Shown: positions 44,034 through 53,276 of the stretch, piece after piece
Position numbering within the stretch: position 1 is the first letter of the stretch
Layout of the letters: the number at the start of each line of letters is the position of its first letter
From: JBAPRR01 sp049281195
Lineage (GTDB): Bacteria; Actinomycetota; Acidimicrobiia; Acidimicrobiales; CAVXTF01
Direction of reading: 5' to 3'
NCBI GenBank assembly: GCA_049281195.1
Contig: JBAPRR010000428.1
Location: 1 to 64,000, forward strand
DNA length: 64,000 bases
The notes under the pieces: model-generated
Told to the model about the DNA's origin: nothing
The model's database searches: none
The model's input: only the letters and a program-made list of their open reading frames with translations
Program-made: the position numbers and the translations under genes

Positions 44034-44651
44034 ATGCACATTAGAGAAGCGACTCCTGAGGACGCGTTGGCGATCGCGGACGTCCACGTGCGGTCTTGGA
44101 AGTCGGCATACCCGGGTCTGCTCCCTCAGGACTACCTCGACCAGCTGCGCCCAGAGCACCGTGTGGCCCAATGGGAGACCACACTGGCTTCGACTCACTG
44201 GCCGGGTAGCGGAATGTTCGTTCTCGTGGACGGTGCAGACGGGATACGGGCCGACGGGATACGGGCCGACGGGATACGGGCCGACGGGATGCACGGGATT
44301 GCGGCTGACGAAAAACAGGACGTGAAAGGGTTCTCGCACCTGTGCCCGACGCGTGACGATGATCTCGATCCTGCGACCACGGGAGAGATCACGTCCATTT
44401 ACCTCGCCCCGGAAGCCTGGGGCGGAGGAAATGGAGTTGCCCTGATCAAACGATCGCTCGACCAACTGGCGACTGCCGGCTACGAGACCGCGACCTTGTG
44501 GGCACTCGACACCAACACCAAGGCTCGCCGCTTCTACGAGATCGGTGGATGGCGGCATGACGGAACCACCAAGATTCATGACTGGGGGCAATTCGTCTGT
44601 ACAGATGTTCGCTATGTACTCGATCTGACCGACTGGCCTACCCGAATCTGA
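44034..44651 (+). CDS. GNAT-family N-acetyltransferase with GIRAD repeats
   Basis: A 205-residue acetyltransferase. The N-terminal strand IREATPEDALAIADVHVRSW and the segment with YPGLLPQDYLDQL are typical of the RimI-like GNAT proteins. The acetyl-CoA site lies around TSIYLAPEAWGGGNGVALIK (about 122-141), and the C-terminal motif is LDTNTKARRFYEIGGW. Between strands 2 and 3, residues 69-88 are repeats of DGIRA encoded by a 15-base tandem repeat. It is divergent from pstC and convergent with nuoN. The substrate is unknown. Confidence 0.85.
   Translation: MHIREATPEDALAIADVHVRSWKSAYPGLLPQDYLDQLRPEHRVAQWETTLASTHWPGSGMFVLVDGADGIRADGIRADGIRADGMHGIAADEKQDVKGFSHLCPTRDDDLDPATTGEITSIYLAPEAWGGGNGVALIKRSLDQLATAGYETATLWALDTNTKARRFYEIGGWRHDGTTKIHDWGQFVCTDVRYVLDLTDWPTRI
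44238..44297. repeat. 15-base tandem repeat inside the GNAT gene
   Basis: GACGGGATACGGGCC occurs three times perfectly (44238-44252, 44253-44267, 44268-44282) and once degenerately (44283-44297). The perfect identity of the copies points to recent expansion, and the period keeps the frame. Confidence 0.9.
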
Positions 44652-44731
44652 GAGCATTCGGCGCGTGGCGCCCTAACGAATCGGCGCTCGGCGCGCTGCC
44701 CATCGGCCGTGCTGCTTGGCGCGCTACCCGA

Positions 44732-46426
44732 TCAGTGGAAGAGCAGTGTGGCGCCGTGGGCGAAGTTGATGATCGGAGAGGGCCACACCCCGAACAACAC
44801 GGTCACCAGAGCACATAGGAAGATGCCCGTGGCGATCGAAAGGGGGATCGGCAATGCCGCCGCCGCCTGGGTCCGAATCGTGGTCAGCACGGTCGCTCCG
44901 CCGACATCAGCAGCTGCAAGGACTGGTGATCCCACAACCACTGCACCGCCCGAGCCTCGGTTCCCCAAGCCGGCTGGGCCTTCGTCGGCAACATCAACGT
45001 CAACGACGTCACCTATGTCACCCTGAGCCGCATTCGGGTTCTGGACCATGTAGAGCACCAGGCGCAGGTAGAAGAACCCGGCGATGACGGCCGAGACCAT
45101 GGCGATGATCGACAGGGCTATGCCTCCCGGCGTGCCCGTTGCCCCCTCGATCACATAGATCTTCGCCCAGAGACCCGTCGTGGCCGGCATGCCCGCCTGT
45201 GCGAGCAGGAAGATGATCATCGGCACCGCCAACCAGGGTTGTCGGAAGGCCAGGCCTCTCCAGCTGTCGAGGTCGTGGTTGGCATCACCGAGGCCCGCGA
45301 CCACGGTTACCACGCCGAAGCTCCCCATCACCATGAACGAATAGGTGAAGAGGTAGTAGAGGGACCCGGACACGCCTCTCTGTGTGGCGAGGTACAGGCC
45401 CAGAAGGATGAAGCCGGCGTGGTTTATGGACGAGTACGCCAGCATGCGCTTCACGTCGCGCTGCACGACACCTACGACCGCGCCGAACAGCAGGGTGATC
45501 ACAGCCAGCACCCAGATGATCGGCTGCCAATCAGCTCGAACCGTCGGAAAGGAGGACACGAAGACGCGGAGCAACGCCGCGAACCCCCCGGTCTTCGCCA
45601 CCGCGGCCATGAAGCCGGTGACCGGGCTGGGCGATCCCTGGTACACGTCGGGTGTCCACAGATGGAACGGCACTGCGGCGATCTTGAACGCGAAGCCGAC
45701 GAGCAGCAGTGCGATGCCGGCCAGTAACAGCCCGTTGTGCAGAAGGATGTTCTTCGAAAGGAAGTCGGCGATCTGGGCCAGGTTGGTAGACCCTGTGGCT
45801 CCGTAGACGAGGGCCATGCCGTAGAGGAAGACGGCCGAAGAGAACGAGCCGAGGACGAAGTACTTGAGCGCCGCTTCGCCGGACTCTTCCCTGCGGGCGT
45901 TACCCGCAGCCAGCACGTACAGGGCGATCGACATGATCTCGAGACCGAGGAACACTAGGATCAGGTCATTCGCCTCGCCCATGAGCATGGCGCCCATGGC
46001 GGAAACGAGCATAAGGGCGTGCATCTCCGGTCCGTCGCTCTTCTCGCGTACCAGCCAGCCCTGGCCGATGAACGCAGTGACGATCACCGCGCACGACACC
46101 AGGATGGTGATGAATGCGCTGAAGCCGTCCTGGATGACAGAAGAGTCGATCGTTACGTGGGCACCATGGGCTGTGGTGTTGATCCATTGCCCGACGCCGG
46201 CTATGAGGCTGGCCGACCCGGTGAGGATCGTGAGGCTCGCTGCAGTCGTCGCCTCCATCCGCTTGCGTAGAAGCGCGGAGCTTCCGAGCATCACAAGGGC
46301 GCCACCCAAGGTGAGCAACTCGGGGAGGATCGCCAGGTAGGTGATCGAAGGAAGCTTCAGATGCTGAGCGCTTGCCGCGTTAGCAGTGGTGGCGAACGCC
46401 GCAGTGGCGAGAAACGACAGGCTCAT
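44732..46426 (-). CDS. nuoN: NADH-quinone oxidoreductase subunit N
   Basis: A 564-residue antiporter-like membrane subunit, the last gene of the nuo operon. The proton-channel helix with conserved Lys is PVTGFMAAVAKTGGFAALLR. PFHLWTPDVYQGSPSP and LAYSSINHAGFILLG also fit the family. A hydrophilic loop near the C-terminus (about 493-520, Asp/Gly/Val-rich) before the last helix is longer than usual. Its start overlaps the nuoM stop (ATGA). Confidence 0.95.
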   Translation of the reverse strand: MSLSFLATAAFATTANAASAQHLKLPSITYLAILPELLTLGGALVMLGSSALLRKRMEATTAASLTILTGSASLIAGVGQWINTTAHGAHVTIDSSVIQDGFSAFITILVSCAVIVTAFIGQGWLVREKSDGPEMHALMLVSAMGAMLMGEANDLILVFLGLEIMSIALYVLAAGNARREESGEAALKYFVLGSFSSAVFLYGMALVYGATGSTNLAQIADFLSKNILLHNGLLLAGIALLLVGFAFKIAAVPFHLWTPDVYQGSPSPVTGFMAAVAKTGGFAALLRVFVSSFPTVRADWQPIIWVLAVITLLFGAVVGVVQRDVKRMLAYSSINHAGFILLGLYLATQRGVSGSLYYLFTYSFMVMGSFGVVTVVAGLGDANHDLDSWRGLAFRQPWLAVPMIIFLLAQAGMPATTGLWAKIYVIEGATGTPGGIALSIIAMVSAVIAGFFYLRLVLYMVQNPNAAQGDIGDVVDVDVADEGPAGLGNRGSGGAVVVGSPVLAAADVGGATVLTTIRTQAAAALPIPLSIATGIFLCALVTVLFGVWPSPIINFAHGATLLFH

Positions 46427-48171
46427 CGCACCTCACCCTGGTCCGCCAGATCGCGGACGATGCGTCCGGCGGCCATTCCCTCCCGGTTCGACACACCCGA
46501 GACGTAGAAGCTCTGCAGCCGGTAGACGCCGGCCAGAGAGCTCACGTGCAGGTTCTTCGGTTGAGCGATCCCTGAAGAGCCCGACGTCGAAGATCCCGTT
46601 GACGCTGCCGTGGCGGCGGGGGCCGAGGGGGTCTGCGATCCCGGGTCCGGCTGGTGGGTGTTGTCCTGCTGATCGATACGGTTCACGAGCGCTGTCACAG
46701 TGGGATTGATCCGGTCGAGAACCGGCTTCGGATACACCCCGAGGAAGATGATCAGCCCTACGAGCGGCACCATCACGGCGCCTTCACGCCAGTTCAGGTC
46801 GCGCGTCTTGGCGTTCTTCTCGTCAGGGCGGTGATGGAACACCTGCTGGTATGCCCACAGGACGTATATCGCAGAGAACACGACGCCGATCGTTGCCACG
46901 ACCGCCCACCACCGGTGGGTGATGAACGTCCCTGAGAGGATCAGGAACTCCCCTACGAAACTATTGAGACCCGGCAGACCCAAAGAGGCCATCATCACCA
47001 GGGTGAACACCGCCGCGAGGAGCGGAGCGGGGCGTTGGATCCCTCGCAACTCCGTCGTCTGCCAGCTGCGCCTTCGCTCGTAGATCCATCCGATCAGGAT
47101 GAACAGAGCCGCGGTGACCAACCCGTGGTTGACCATCTGAAGGACGCTTCCGGACAACGCCTGGGTGGTCAGTGCGAAGGTCCCGAGGATGATGAACCCG
47201 AGGTGCGCCAGTGACGAGTACGCCACAAGTCGCTTGAGGTCGCGCTGCACGCAGGCCACGATCGCCCCGTAGAGGATCCCGATGACTCCGAGCGTCAGCA
47301 GCAGCGGCGCCAGATCGACGGCCGCCCTCGGGAACAACGTCAGGTCGAACCGGATGATCCCGTACGTCCCGAGTTTGGCCATGACCGACGCGAGAATTAC
47401 TGAGCCGCTCGCGGGGGCCTCTGAGTAGGCGTCGGGAGACCACGTATGGAACGGGAAGATCGGAGCTTTGACCGCGAACGCCGCGGTGAATGCCAGGAAC
47501 AACAGGACCTGAGCCGTGGTGCCCAGATGAGTCGAGCTGAGTGAAACCAGGTCGAAGGTGAGCTTGCCGGTCTGCTGATCGTGAAGGACCGCCAGGGTCA
47601 CGATCCCGACCAGCAAAAAGGCGGACCCGAAGAACGTGTAGAGGAAGAACTTGACCGCCGCCGCACCCCGGTTCTGGAATCCCCATCCGGCGATGATGAA
47701 GTAGACGGGAATGAGCGTGAGCTCGAAGAACAGGAAGAACAGAACCAGGTCGAGTGACACGAAGCTCCCGAGGCACGCGGCCTCGAGCAGCAGCATCCAC
47801 ACGACGAACGAACGCGGATCGCGCTTGACCCTGGCGCCGGCCAGAGCGATCGGGAACAGCACCGCGGACATGAGGATCAGGAACAGCGATATCCCGTCCA
47901 CTCCGAGGTGCCAGCCGATGCCCAGCTGTCCGGTCCACGAGTGGTTGCTCACCATCTGGAAGCCACCGTCGCCGGTGTGGAAACGCACCGCGATGGTGAT
48001 GGCCAGAGCAAGCGTGGCGAGCATCGACACCGCCGCGATCAGCTCGACCACCAATCGCTGACGGTTGCCCGACGAACGAGGCACGAGAGCGGTCAAAAGC
48101 GCCGCCCCGGCGGGGAGCAGCACCAGCACCGTCAGGAACGGGAACGAGGTGTCCGTGATTCCGGGGCTCAC
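46423..48171 (-). CDS. nuoM: NADH-quinone oxidoreductase subunit M
   Basis: A 582-residue antiporter-like subunit with about 14 helices. Channel helix ILASVMAKLGTYGIIRFDLT carries the conserved Lys; FPFHTWSPDAYSEAPASGS and VAYSSLAHLGFIILG are typical. After the last helix an extra tail of about 80 residues (Ser/Thr/Pro-rich, then SNREGMAAGRIVRDLADQ) extends beyond the usual end. The start is GTG 48171, four bases after the nuoL stop. Confidence 0.95.
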   Translation of the reverse strand: MSPGITDTSFPFLTVLVLLPAGAALLTALVPRSSGNRQRLVVELIAAVSMLATLALAITIAVRFHTGDGGFQMVSNHSWTGQLGIGWHLGVDGISLFLILMSAVLFPIALAGARVKRDPRSFVVWMLLLEAACLGSFVSLDLVLFFLFFELTLIPVYFIIAGWGFQNRGAAAVKFFLYTFFGSAFLLVGIVTLAVLHDQQTGKLTFDLVSLSSTHLGTTAQVLLFLAFTAAFAVKAPIFPFHTWSPDAYSEAPASGSVILASVMAKLGTYGIIRFDLTLFPRAAVDLAPLLLTLGVIGILYGAIVACVQRDLKRLVAYSSLAHLGFIILGTFALTTQALSGSVLQMVNHGLVTAALFILIGWIYERRRSWQTTELRGIQRPAPLLAAVFTLVMMASLGLPGLNSFVGEFLILSGTFITHRWWAVVATIGVVFSAIYVLWAYQQVFHHRPDEKNAKTRDLNWREGAVMVPLVGLIIFLGVYPKPVLDRINPTVTALVNRIDQQDNTHQPDPGSQTPSAPAATAASTGSSTSGSSGIAQPKNLHVSSLAGVYRLQSFYVSGVSNREGMAAGRIVRDLADQGEVR

Positions 48172-48175
48172 CGCG

Positions 48176-50155
48176 TCACCACGCCTTCAACAGCATGAAG
48201 GCGAGGAGCAGGACCGCGCCGAGCACGATGCCGAGCGCGTACTGCCTCACGAATCCGGTCTGAACCTTGCGCAGCCCCGCACCGATGCGTTGAGTGAGAC
48301 CGGCGATGCCCATCACGGCGCCGTCGATCACGCGCTTGTCGAACAGCGATGCGGCTTGCGCGACCGAAACGCTCGGCTTCGCGATGAACTCGTCGAAGCT
48401 CGAGTCGATGTACCAGGCGTTGCTCAGGAAGGCGGGCTCGAGCGCGGGCTGATCGGCCTTGCGCCGCCACAGAGCCCATGCCACCGCGATGCCGCCTATG
48501 GCGATGATGCCGTCAGCCACCGAAAGGATGATCCTGGTGGCGACAGAGCCGCCCGGCAGGTGCTGGTGCAACCCGAGTACGGGGTCCAACCAGGAAAGCG
48601 GGGCACCGATCCCGGAGTGGGCCCAAGGTAGGTCGAGCAGGCCGCCGAGCAGCGACAAGGCGGCCAGGACGATCAGCGGGATCGTCATGACCCACGGTGA
48701 CTCGTGCGGGTCGCCCGGGGCATGCACGTCACGGTGGGCGCCGTGATCCGACCGGGATACTGCCGGTGCGGTTGACCGGGCTGCGGTTGCGGTCGACCGC
48801 GATGGCGATCCCGAGGCCATGGCCTCCTGCCAGCGCGGGTCGCCGTCGAACGCCAGTACGTAGAGACGCGTCATGTAATACGCGGTCAACAGCGCAGTGA
48901 CGATACCGATGGCCCACAGCGCTGGGAACCTCTCGAAGGCGTTGGACAGCACGTCGCCCTTCGCCCAGAAGCCCGCCAGCGGGAACATGCCGGCGATGGC
49001 GAGCCAGCCGAACACGAAAGTTGCCGCGGTGATCGGCATGAAGGCACGGAGTCCACCCATGCGTTTCAGGTCCTGCTCGTCGTGCATGCCGTGGATGACC
49101 GAGCCCGCGCCCAAGAAGAGCTGACCCTTGAAGAACGCATGGGCGACCATCAAGAAGATGGCCGCTATGTACGCGCCCGAGCCGACGGCGAGGAACATGT
49201 ACCCGAGCTGAGAGATGGTCGAGTACGCGAGGACCTTCTTGATGTCGTTCTGAGCACACGCGATCGTCCCCGCGATGAACGCCGTCGCCACACCGATGCT
49301 CGCTATGACGATCTGGGCATCGTAACTGAGCGCGAGCAGAGCGTTCATGCGCGCCAACAGGTAGACACCCGAGGTGACCATCGTCGCCGCGTGGATGAGA
49401 GCGGATACAGGAGTCGGGCCTTCCATGGCGTCTGCCAGCCACGGGAAAAGGGGTATCTGGGCAGACTTGCCGGCTGCGCCGAGGAACAGGAGCAGGACGG
49501 TCCCTGTCGCGGCGGCCGGGCCGAACTTATCCAGGTTGCTGAAGATGACCGTGTACTGGAGCGAGCCGGTCTTCGAATAGATCAGGAACATGGCCAGCAG
49601 AAAGCCGACGTCCCCGATCCTGTTGTAGATGAAGGCCTTCTTGCCGGCACTGGCGGCGCTGTCGCGCTCGAACCAGAAAGCGACGAGCCAGTAGGAACAG
49701 GCACCCACACCTTCCCAACCGACAAAGGTGAACAACAGGTTGCCCGACAGGACGAGCACGAGCATGGAGAAGACGAACAGGTTCAGGTACAGGAAGAATT
49801 TGGCGAAGTCCGGATCGCCCTTCATGTAGCCGATCGAGTACAGGTGGATCAGGAAGCTGATCCCGGTGATGAACAGCGCCATCGTCATCGACAGCGGATC
49901 GACGAGCAGCGAAACGCTCACGTGCAGGGGACCGGTCGAGATCCAGTTGTAGATGTTCTCCGTCACCTCACGACCGGGTCCGGCGTGGCGTCCGAGCAGG
50001 CCGATGAAGCTGATCAGGGTCAGAACGAACGAGCCGCCCACCGCGGTCGTGCCGATGATCCCCGCCCACGGCTCGCCAATGCGCCGGCCCGCGACCACGA
50101 GGATCGCGAAGCCGATGAGCGGCAGGAGGATTATCTCTGGAGCGGCGTAGACCAT
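48176..50155 (-). CDS. nuoL: NADH-quinone oxidoreductase subunit L
   Basis: A 659-residue distal membrane subunit with the antiporter-like core (GPTPVSALIHAATMVTSGVY and VLAYSTISQLGYMFLAVGSG) and the C-terminal segment leading to the lateral helix. A Ser/Thr/Ala/His-rich loop at about residues 447-487 contains HGAHRDVHAPGDPHESP. It couples quinone reduction to proton translocation. It is 10 bases after nuoK. Confidence 0.95.
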   Translation of the reverse strand: MVYAAPEIILLPLIGFAILVVAGRRIGEPWAGIIGTTAVGGSFVLTLISFIGLLGRHAGPGREVTENIYNWISTGPLHVSVSLLVDPLSMTMALFITGISFLIHLYSIGYMKGDPDFAKFFLYLNLFVFSMLVLVLSGNLLFTFVGWEGVGACSYWLVAFWFERDSAASAGKKAFIYNRIGDVGFLLAMFLIYSKTGSLQYTVIFSNLDKFGPAAATGTVLLLFLGAAGKSAQIPLFPWLADAMEGPTPVSALIHAATMVTSGVYLLARMNALLALSYDAQIVIASIGVATAFIAGTIACAQNDIKKVLAYSTISQLGYMFLAVGSGAYIAAIFLMVAHAFFKGQLFLGAGSVIHGMHDEQDLKRMGGLRAFMPITAATFVFGWLAIAGMFPLAGFWAKGDVLSNAFERFPALWAIGIVTALLTAYYMTRLYVLAFDGDPRWQEAMASGSPSRSTATAARSTAPAVSRSDHGAHRDVHAPGDPHESPWVMTIPLIVLAALSLLGGLLDLPWAHSGIGAPLSWLDPVLGLHQHLPGGSVATRIILSVADGIIAIGGIAVAWALWRRKADQPALEPAFLSNAWYIDSSFDEFIAKPSVSVAQAASLFDKRVIDGAVMGIAGLTQRIGAGLRKVQTGFVRQYALGIVLGAVLLLAFMLLKAW

Positions 50156-50165
50156 CTGCCGGCGG

Positions 50166-50471
50166 TCAGCCCTTCATCACGTTGAGATCGTCGGCCGTGG
50201 CGCCCTTGCGCCGCCTGAACACCGAAACCGTTATTCCGAGGCCGACGACGACTTCGGCAGCCGCGACCACAAGGACGAAGAAGACGATCGCCTCGCCACC
50301 AATGTCGTTGAGCATCCTCGACATGGCCACGAACGCGATGTTGGCCGCATTGAGCATCAGCTCCACGCACATGAACATCACGAGCACGTTGCGGCGTAGA
50401 AGAAGGCCGAGAGCGCCGATCGAGAAAAGGATCGCCGACAAAACCAGGTACCAGGAACCGGGAACGCTCAT
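50166..50471 (-). CDS. nuoK: NADH-quinone oxidoreductase subunit K
   Basis: A 101-residue three-helix subunit of normal size. The essential Glu is in [20 protein letters not shown], and the second conserved Glu is in [13 protein letters not shown]. The start overlaps the nuoJ stop by four bases. Confidence 0.95.
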   Translation of the reverse strand: MSVPGSWYLVLSAILFSIGALGLLLRRNVLVMFMCVELMLNAANIAFVAMSRMLNDIGGEAIVFFVLVVAAAEVVVGLGITVSVFRRRKGATADDLNVMKG

Positions 50472-51232
50472 GCCTTCACCTCCTCGTCTTTCGTCTCGTC
50501 AGGGGCTGTGAGCTCCCTGATGGATTCCGCTTCGATCGCGATGTCCTGCGCTTCATCCTCGGGGGAGATCAGATCCTTCGCCGTATCTGTGCCCTGGCCC
50601 GCAGTGCCGCCTGACGGGCCGCCGTCTCCGTCCGAGTCCTCCGTTTCCGGTGACGCCGCAGACGACGTGGACGTCGAATCGAGCGGACCGGACTGCCTGG
50701 AGAGAACAACTGCACCGACGACGGCGATCACCAGAAGAGCGGCGGTGACTTCGAACGGGAAAAGGTACGTCGTGAAGACGGATCTGCCCAATGCGGCAAC
50801 GTCGCCGCCGGTCTGGTTGCGAGGTCCGGCCACGGAATGCGCGCCAACGGACCAGTGTGTTTCGAAGCCCAGGCCGAGCACGCCGCCGAGCGCCAAGGCC
50901 ACCAACGCGACGGCTATCGGCCTCTGGCCCCGCAAAGGCTCTTTCTCCAGGTTCTCTTTTTTATCGACGCCGAGGAGCATGATCACGAACAGGAACAGAA
51001 CGACTATCGCCCCGGCGTACACGATCACCTGCACCGCGGCCAGAAAGTTGGCCTGAAGCTCGATGAAGATGATCGCAACCCCGAAGAGGGTCATGACGAG
51101 CATCAAGGCCGAGTGCACGGGGTTGCGCGCGATCACCACTCCGAGCGCCCCGAAGATGATGATGACCGACGACCATACGAAGGTGAGCGCGTCGGGCCGT
51201 GTGGCTCCGACCAAGGGCAGGAGGTGGATCAT
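50468..51232 (-). CDS. nuoJ: NADH-quinone oxidoreductase subunit J
   Basis: A 254-residue five-helix subunit with the conserved [20 protein letters not shown] helix (the family's key membrane segment). After the last helix an acidic tail of about 70 residues (Ser/Asp/Glu/Gly-rich, containing [12 protein letters not shown]) extends into the cytoplasm; it is not needed for the fold. The start overlaps the nuoI stop (ATGA). Confidence 0.93.
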   Translation of the reverse strand: MIHLLPLVGATRPDALTFVWSSVIIIFGALGVVIARNPVHSALMLVMTLFGVAIIFIELQANFLAAVQVIVYAGAIVVLFLFVIMLLGVDKKENLEKEPLRGQRPIAVALVALALGGVLGLGFETHWSVGAHSVAGPRNQTGGDVAALGRSVFTTYLFPFEVTAALLVIAVVGAVVLSRQSGPLDSTSTSSAASPETEDSDGDGGPSGGTAGQGTDTAKDLISPEDEAQDIAIEAESIRELTAPDETKDEEVKA

Positions 51233-52011
51233 CTCCCCCCTCGTTTTCCGGGCCTGGGAATGCTGTCTCTGAAGATCTCGGCCTTCTTGCGGGTGCGGGC
51301 GATCATTCCGGGAATACCGCGTTGCGCTGCCGGCCTCTCGGAGTCGTCCAGGTGCATCGCCATGGTGTCGCGCAGCTGGATGTTGCCGGTGGCGGCGTCA
51401 TCACGATTGCCTGACTGCCCCCCTTCAGGCGCACGGATCCCGTAGCCCAGCTCGGCGGACCACTGCACAGTGCCTTCGTAGTCCGCCGCGCCACCTGGAG
51501 AGGTCGCCCGCATCCACGATGACGTGTTGCGGTCGTCGCCCTGGCGCCAGTCCTCCCAGGGGAGCTGACGAGGCTTGCCGTCGTCGTCGACCAGGAGCTC
51601 GCGCTTTGTGTAGATGGCGTCGGCGCGGTTGGTGAACGAGAACTCGAACATCTTGGACTCGGTGATCGCTTCCGTCGGGCATGCCTCCACGCACATGTCG
51701 CAATGGATGCACCGCAGGAAGTTGATCTCATACACGAAGCCGTAGCGCTCACCGGGTGAGACCGGGTGATCGGGAGGATTGTCCGCCCCGCGCACGTAGA
51801 TGCAGTCGGCCGGACACACACCGGCGCACAGCTCGCAGCCGATGCACTTCTCCATGCCGTCTTCGTAGCGGTTGAGAACGTGTCGGCCATGGGCGCGAGG
51901 CGGCTTGACGTGCTTCTCCCGCGGATACTGAACGGTGATGCGCGGGCGCGACATCTGCTCGAGGGTCACTTTGAAGCCACCGAGGAACTTGACGGGGTCG
52001 AAACGGTCCAT
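51229..52011 (-). CDS. nuoI: NADH-quinone oxidoreductase subunit I
   Basis: A 260-residue ferredoxin-like subunit carrying clusters N6a and N6b. The two four-cysteine motifs are CIGCELCAGVCPADCIYV and CIHCDMCVEACPTEAI (about 55-120). A C-terminal extension of about 100 residues, polar, follows the usual end. It starts five bases after nuoH. Confidence 0.95.
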   Translation of the reverse strand: MDRFDPVKFLGGFKVTLEQMSRPRITVQYPREKHVKPPRAHGRHVLNRYEDGMEKCIGCELCAGVCPADCIYVRGADNPPDHPVSPGERYGFVYEINFLRCIHCDMCVEACPTEAITESKMFEFSFTNRADAIYTKRELLVDDDGKPRQLPWEDWRQGDDRNTSSWMRATSPGGAADYEGTVQWSAELGYGIRAPEGGQSGNRDDAATGNIQLRDTMAMHLDDSERPAAQRGIPGMIARTRKKAEIFRDSIPRPGKRGGR

Positions 52012-52016
52012 TGCGG

Positions 52017-53276
52017 CTACCGATGCCCTTCTCCGCCGGTCACTCCGAACGGTGCTGGTGAGCTCGGGCCACCATCAGATCCGTCGCGCACGCGTCCGAC
52101 CCGTACGGCCCGGAACAGAAGGCCTCCGGCCAGGATCACGATCCCGACCGTGGCCCAGAACTGCCAGCCGGCGCCGAAGATCTCGGCGACGGCCACGAAC
52201 AGCAGCCATGCCAGTGACACCGGGATCAGGAACTTCCAGCCCAGATCCATCAGCTGGTCGTACCGCAGCCGCGGCAGTGCGGCGCGGAGCCACACGTATA
52301 TGAAGAGGAAGACTCCCGTCTTTCCGAGGAACCACAGGATCGGGAACACCCAACGAAGGATCTGGACGTGGGGTGCCGGTCCGTCCGGACCGCCGAAGAA
52401 GAGGGTCACCACGACCGCCGACATCGTGATGGTGTTCATGAACTCCGCCATGAAGAACAGAGCGAACCGGATCGACGAGTACTCCGTGTGGAATCCTCCG
52501 ACGAGTTCGGTGTCGGCCTCGGCAAGGTCGAAGGGCGGTCGTTGCAGCTCGGCTGTGATGGCCACCAGGAATATGACGAAGGGCACGATGCCGAGGCGCA
52601 GGACGTTCCAGTCCCAGAAATGGGCGCCCTGGCTCTGGACGATCGCCCTCGTCGACAGGGACCCCACGGTCACCGCGGTCCCGGTGACGATGATCGTGGT
52701 CACGATTGCGAGCCCGAGCGCAGCTTCGTAGGAGATCATCTGCGCGCTGGCTCTGACCGAACCGAGCAGCGGGTACTTGGAACCGGAAGCCCATCCGGCC
52801 AACATCACTCCGTACACGGAGACCGAAGACATGGCCAGCAGAAGCAGGATCCCGATCGGCGGGTCGGCGACCTGCAGCTCGAAGGTGTGGCGGCTGATGG
52901 TCAGATAACCGCCCACCGGAACGATCGTGAACGCGACCAGCGCGGGGATGATCGACAGGTAAGGCGCCAGGTTGAAGACGAATGTGTCCGCCTTCTTCGG
53001 TTGCAGGTCTTCCTTGAAGAACAGCTTGATTCCGTCGGCGAGCGTCTGTAGGAGTCCGAACGGACCGGCTCGGTTGGGCCCGATGCGGTCCTGCATGTCC
53101 GAGATCAGCTTGCGCTCGAACCAGATCATCAGCGTTACAGAGCCGAGCAGTGCTCCGAACGCGACGAGCACCCTTACGACGATCACGAGCAACTCGGCCC
53201 AGTGCATGCCCTGGTCGAGCAGCGGGTCACCGGCTTGGGCGATGAACGAGCCGAAGAAAGAAGTGAGCGCGGTCAT
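52017..53276 (-). CDS. nuoH: NADH-quinone oxidoreductase subunit H
   Basis: A 419-residue eight-helix subunit forming the quinone chamber with NuoB and NuoD. The Glu-rich quinone loop is DLAEADTELVGGFHTEYSSI, and DRIGPNRAGPFGLLQTLADG near the N-terminus is the family hallmark. The start overlaps the nuoG stop (ATGA). Confidence 0.96.
   Translation of the reverse strand: MTALTSFFGSFIAQAGDPLLDQGMHWAELLVIVVRVLVAFGALLGSVTLMIWFERKLISDMQDRIGPNRAGPFGLLQTLADGIKLFFKEDLQPKKADTFVFNLAPYLSIIPALVAFTIVPVGGYLTISRHTFELQVADPPIGILLLLAMSSVSVYGVMLAGWASGSKYPLLGSVRASAQMISYEAALGLAIVTTIIVTGTAVTVGSLSTRAIVQSQGAHFWDWNVLRLGIVPFVIFLVAITAELQRPPFDLAEADTELVGGFHTEYSSIRFALFFMAEFMNTITMSAVVVTLFFGGPDGPAPHVQILRWVFPILWFLGKTGVFLFIYVWLRAALPRLRYDQLMDLGWKFLIPVSLAWLLFVAVAEIFGAGWQFWATVGIVILAGGLLFRAVRVGRVRDGSDGGPSSPAPFGVTGGEGHR

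Noticed and set aside
49082..50185. A long plus-strand open frame opposite nuoL
   Set aside because: Its product is low-complexity Glu/Asp/Arg/Gln sequence with no family features, as expected opposite a high-GC membrane-protein gene; nuoL itself is unmistakable.
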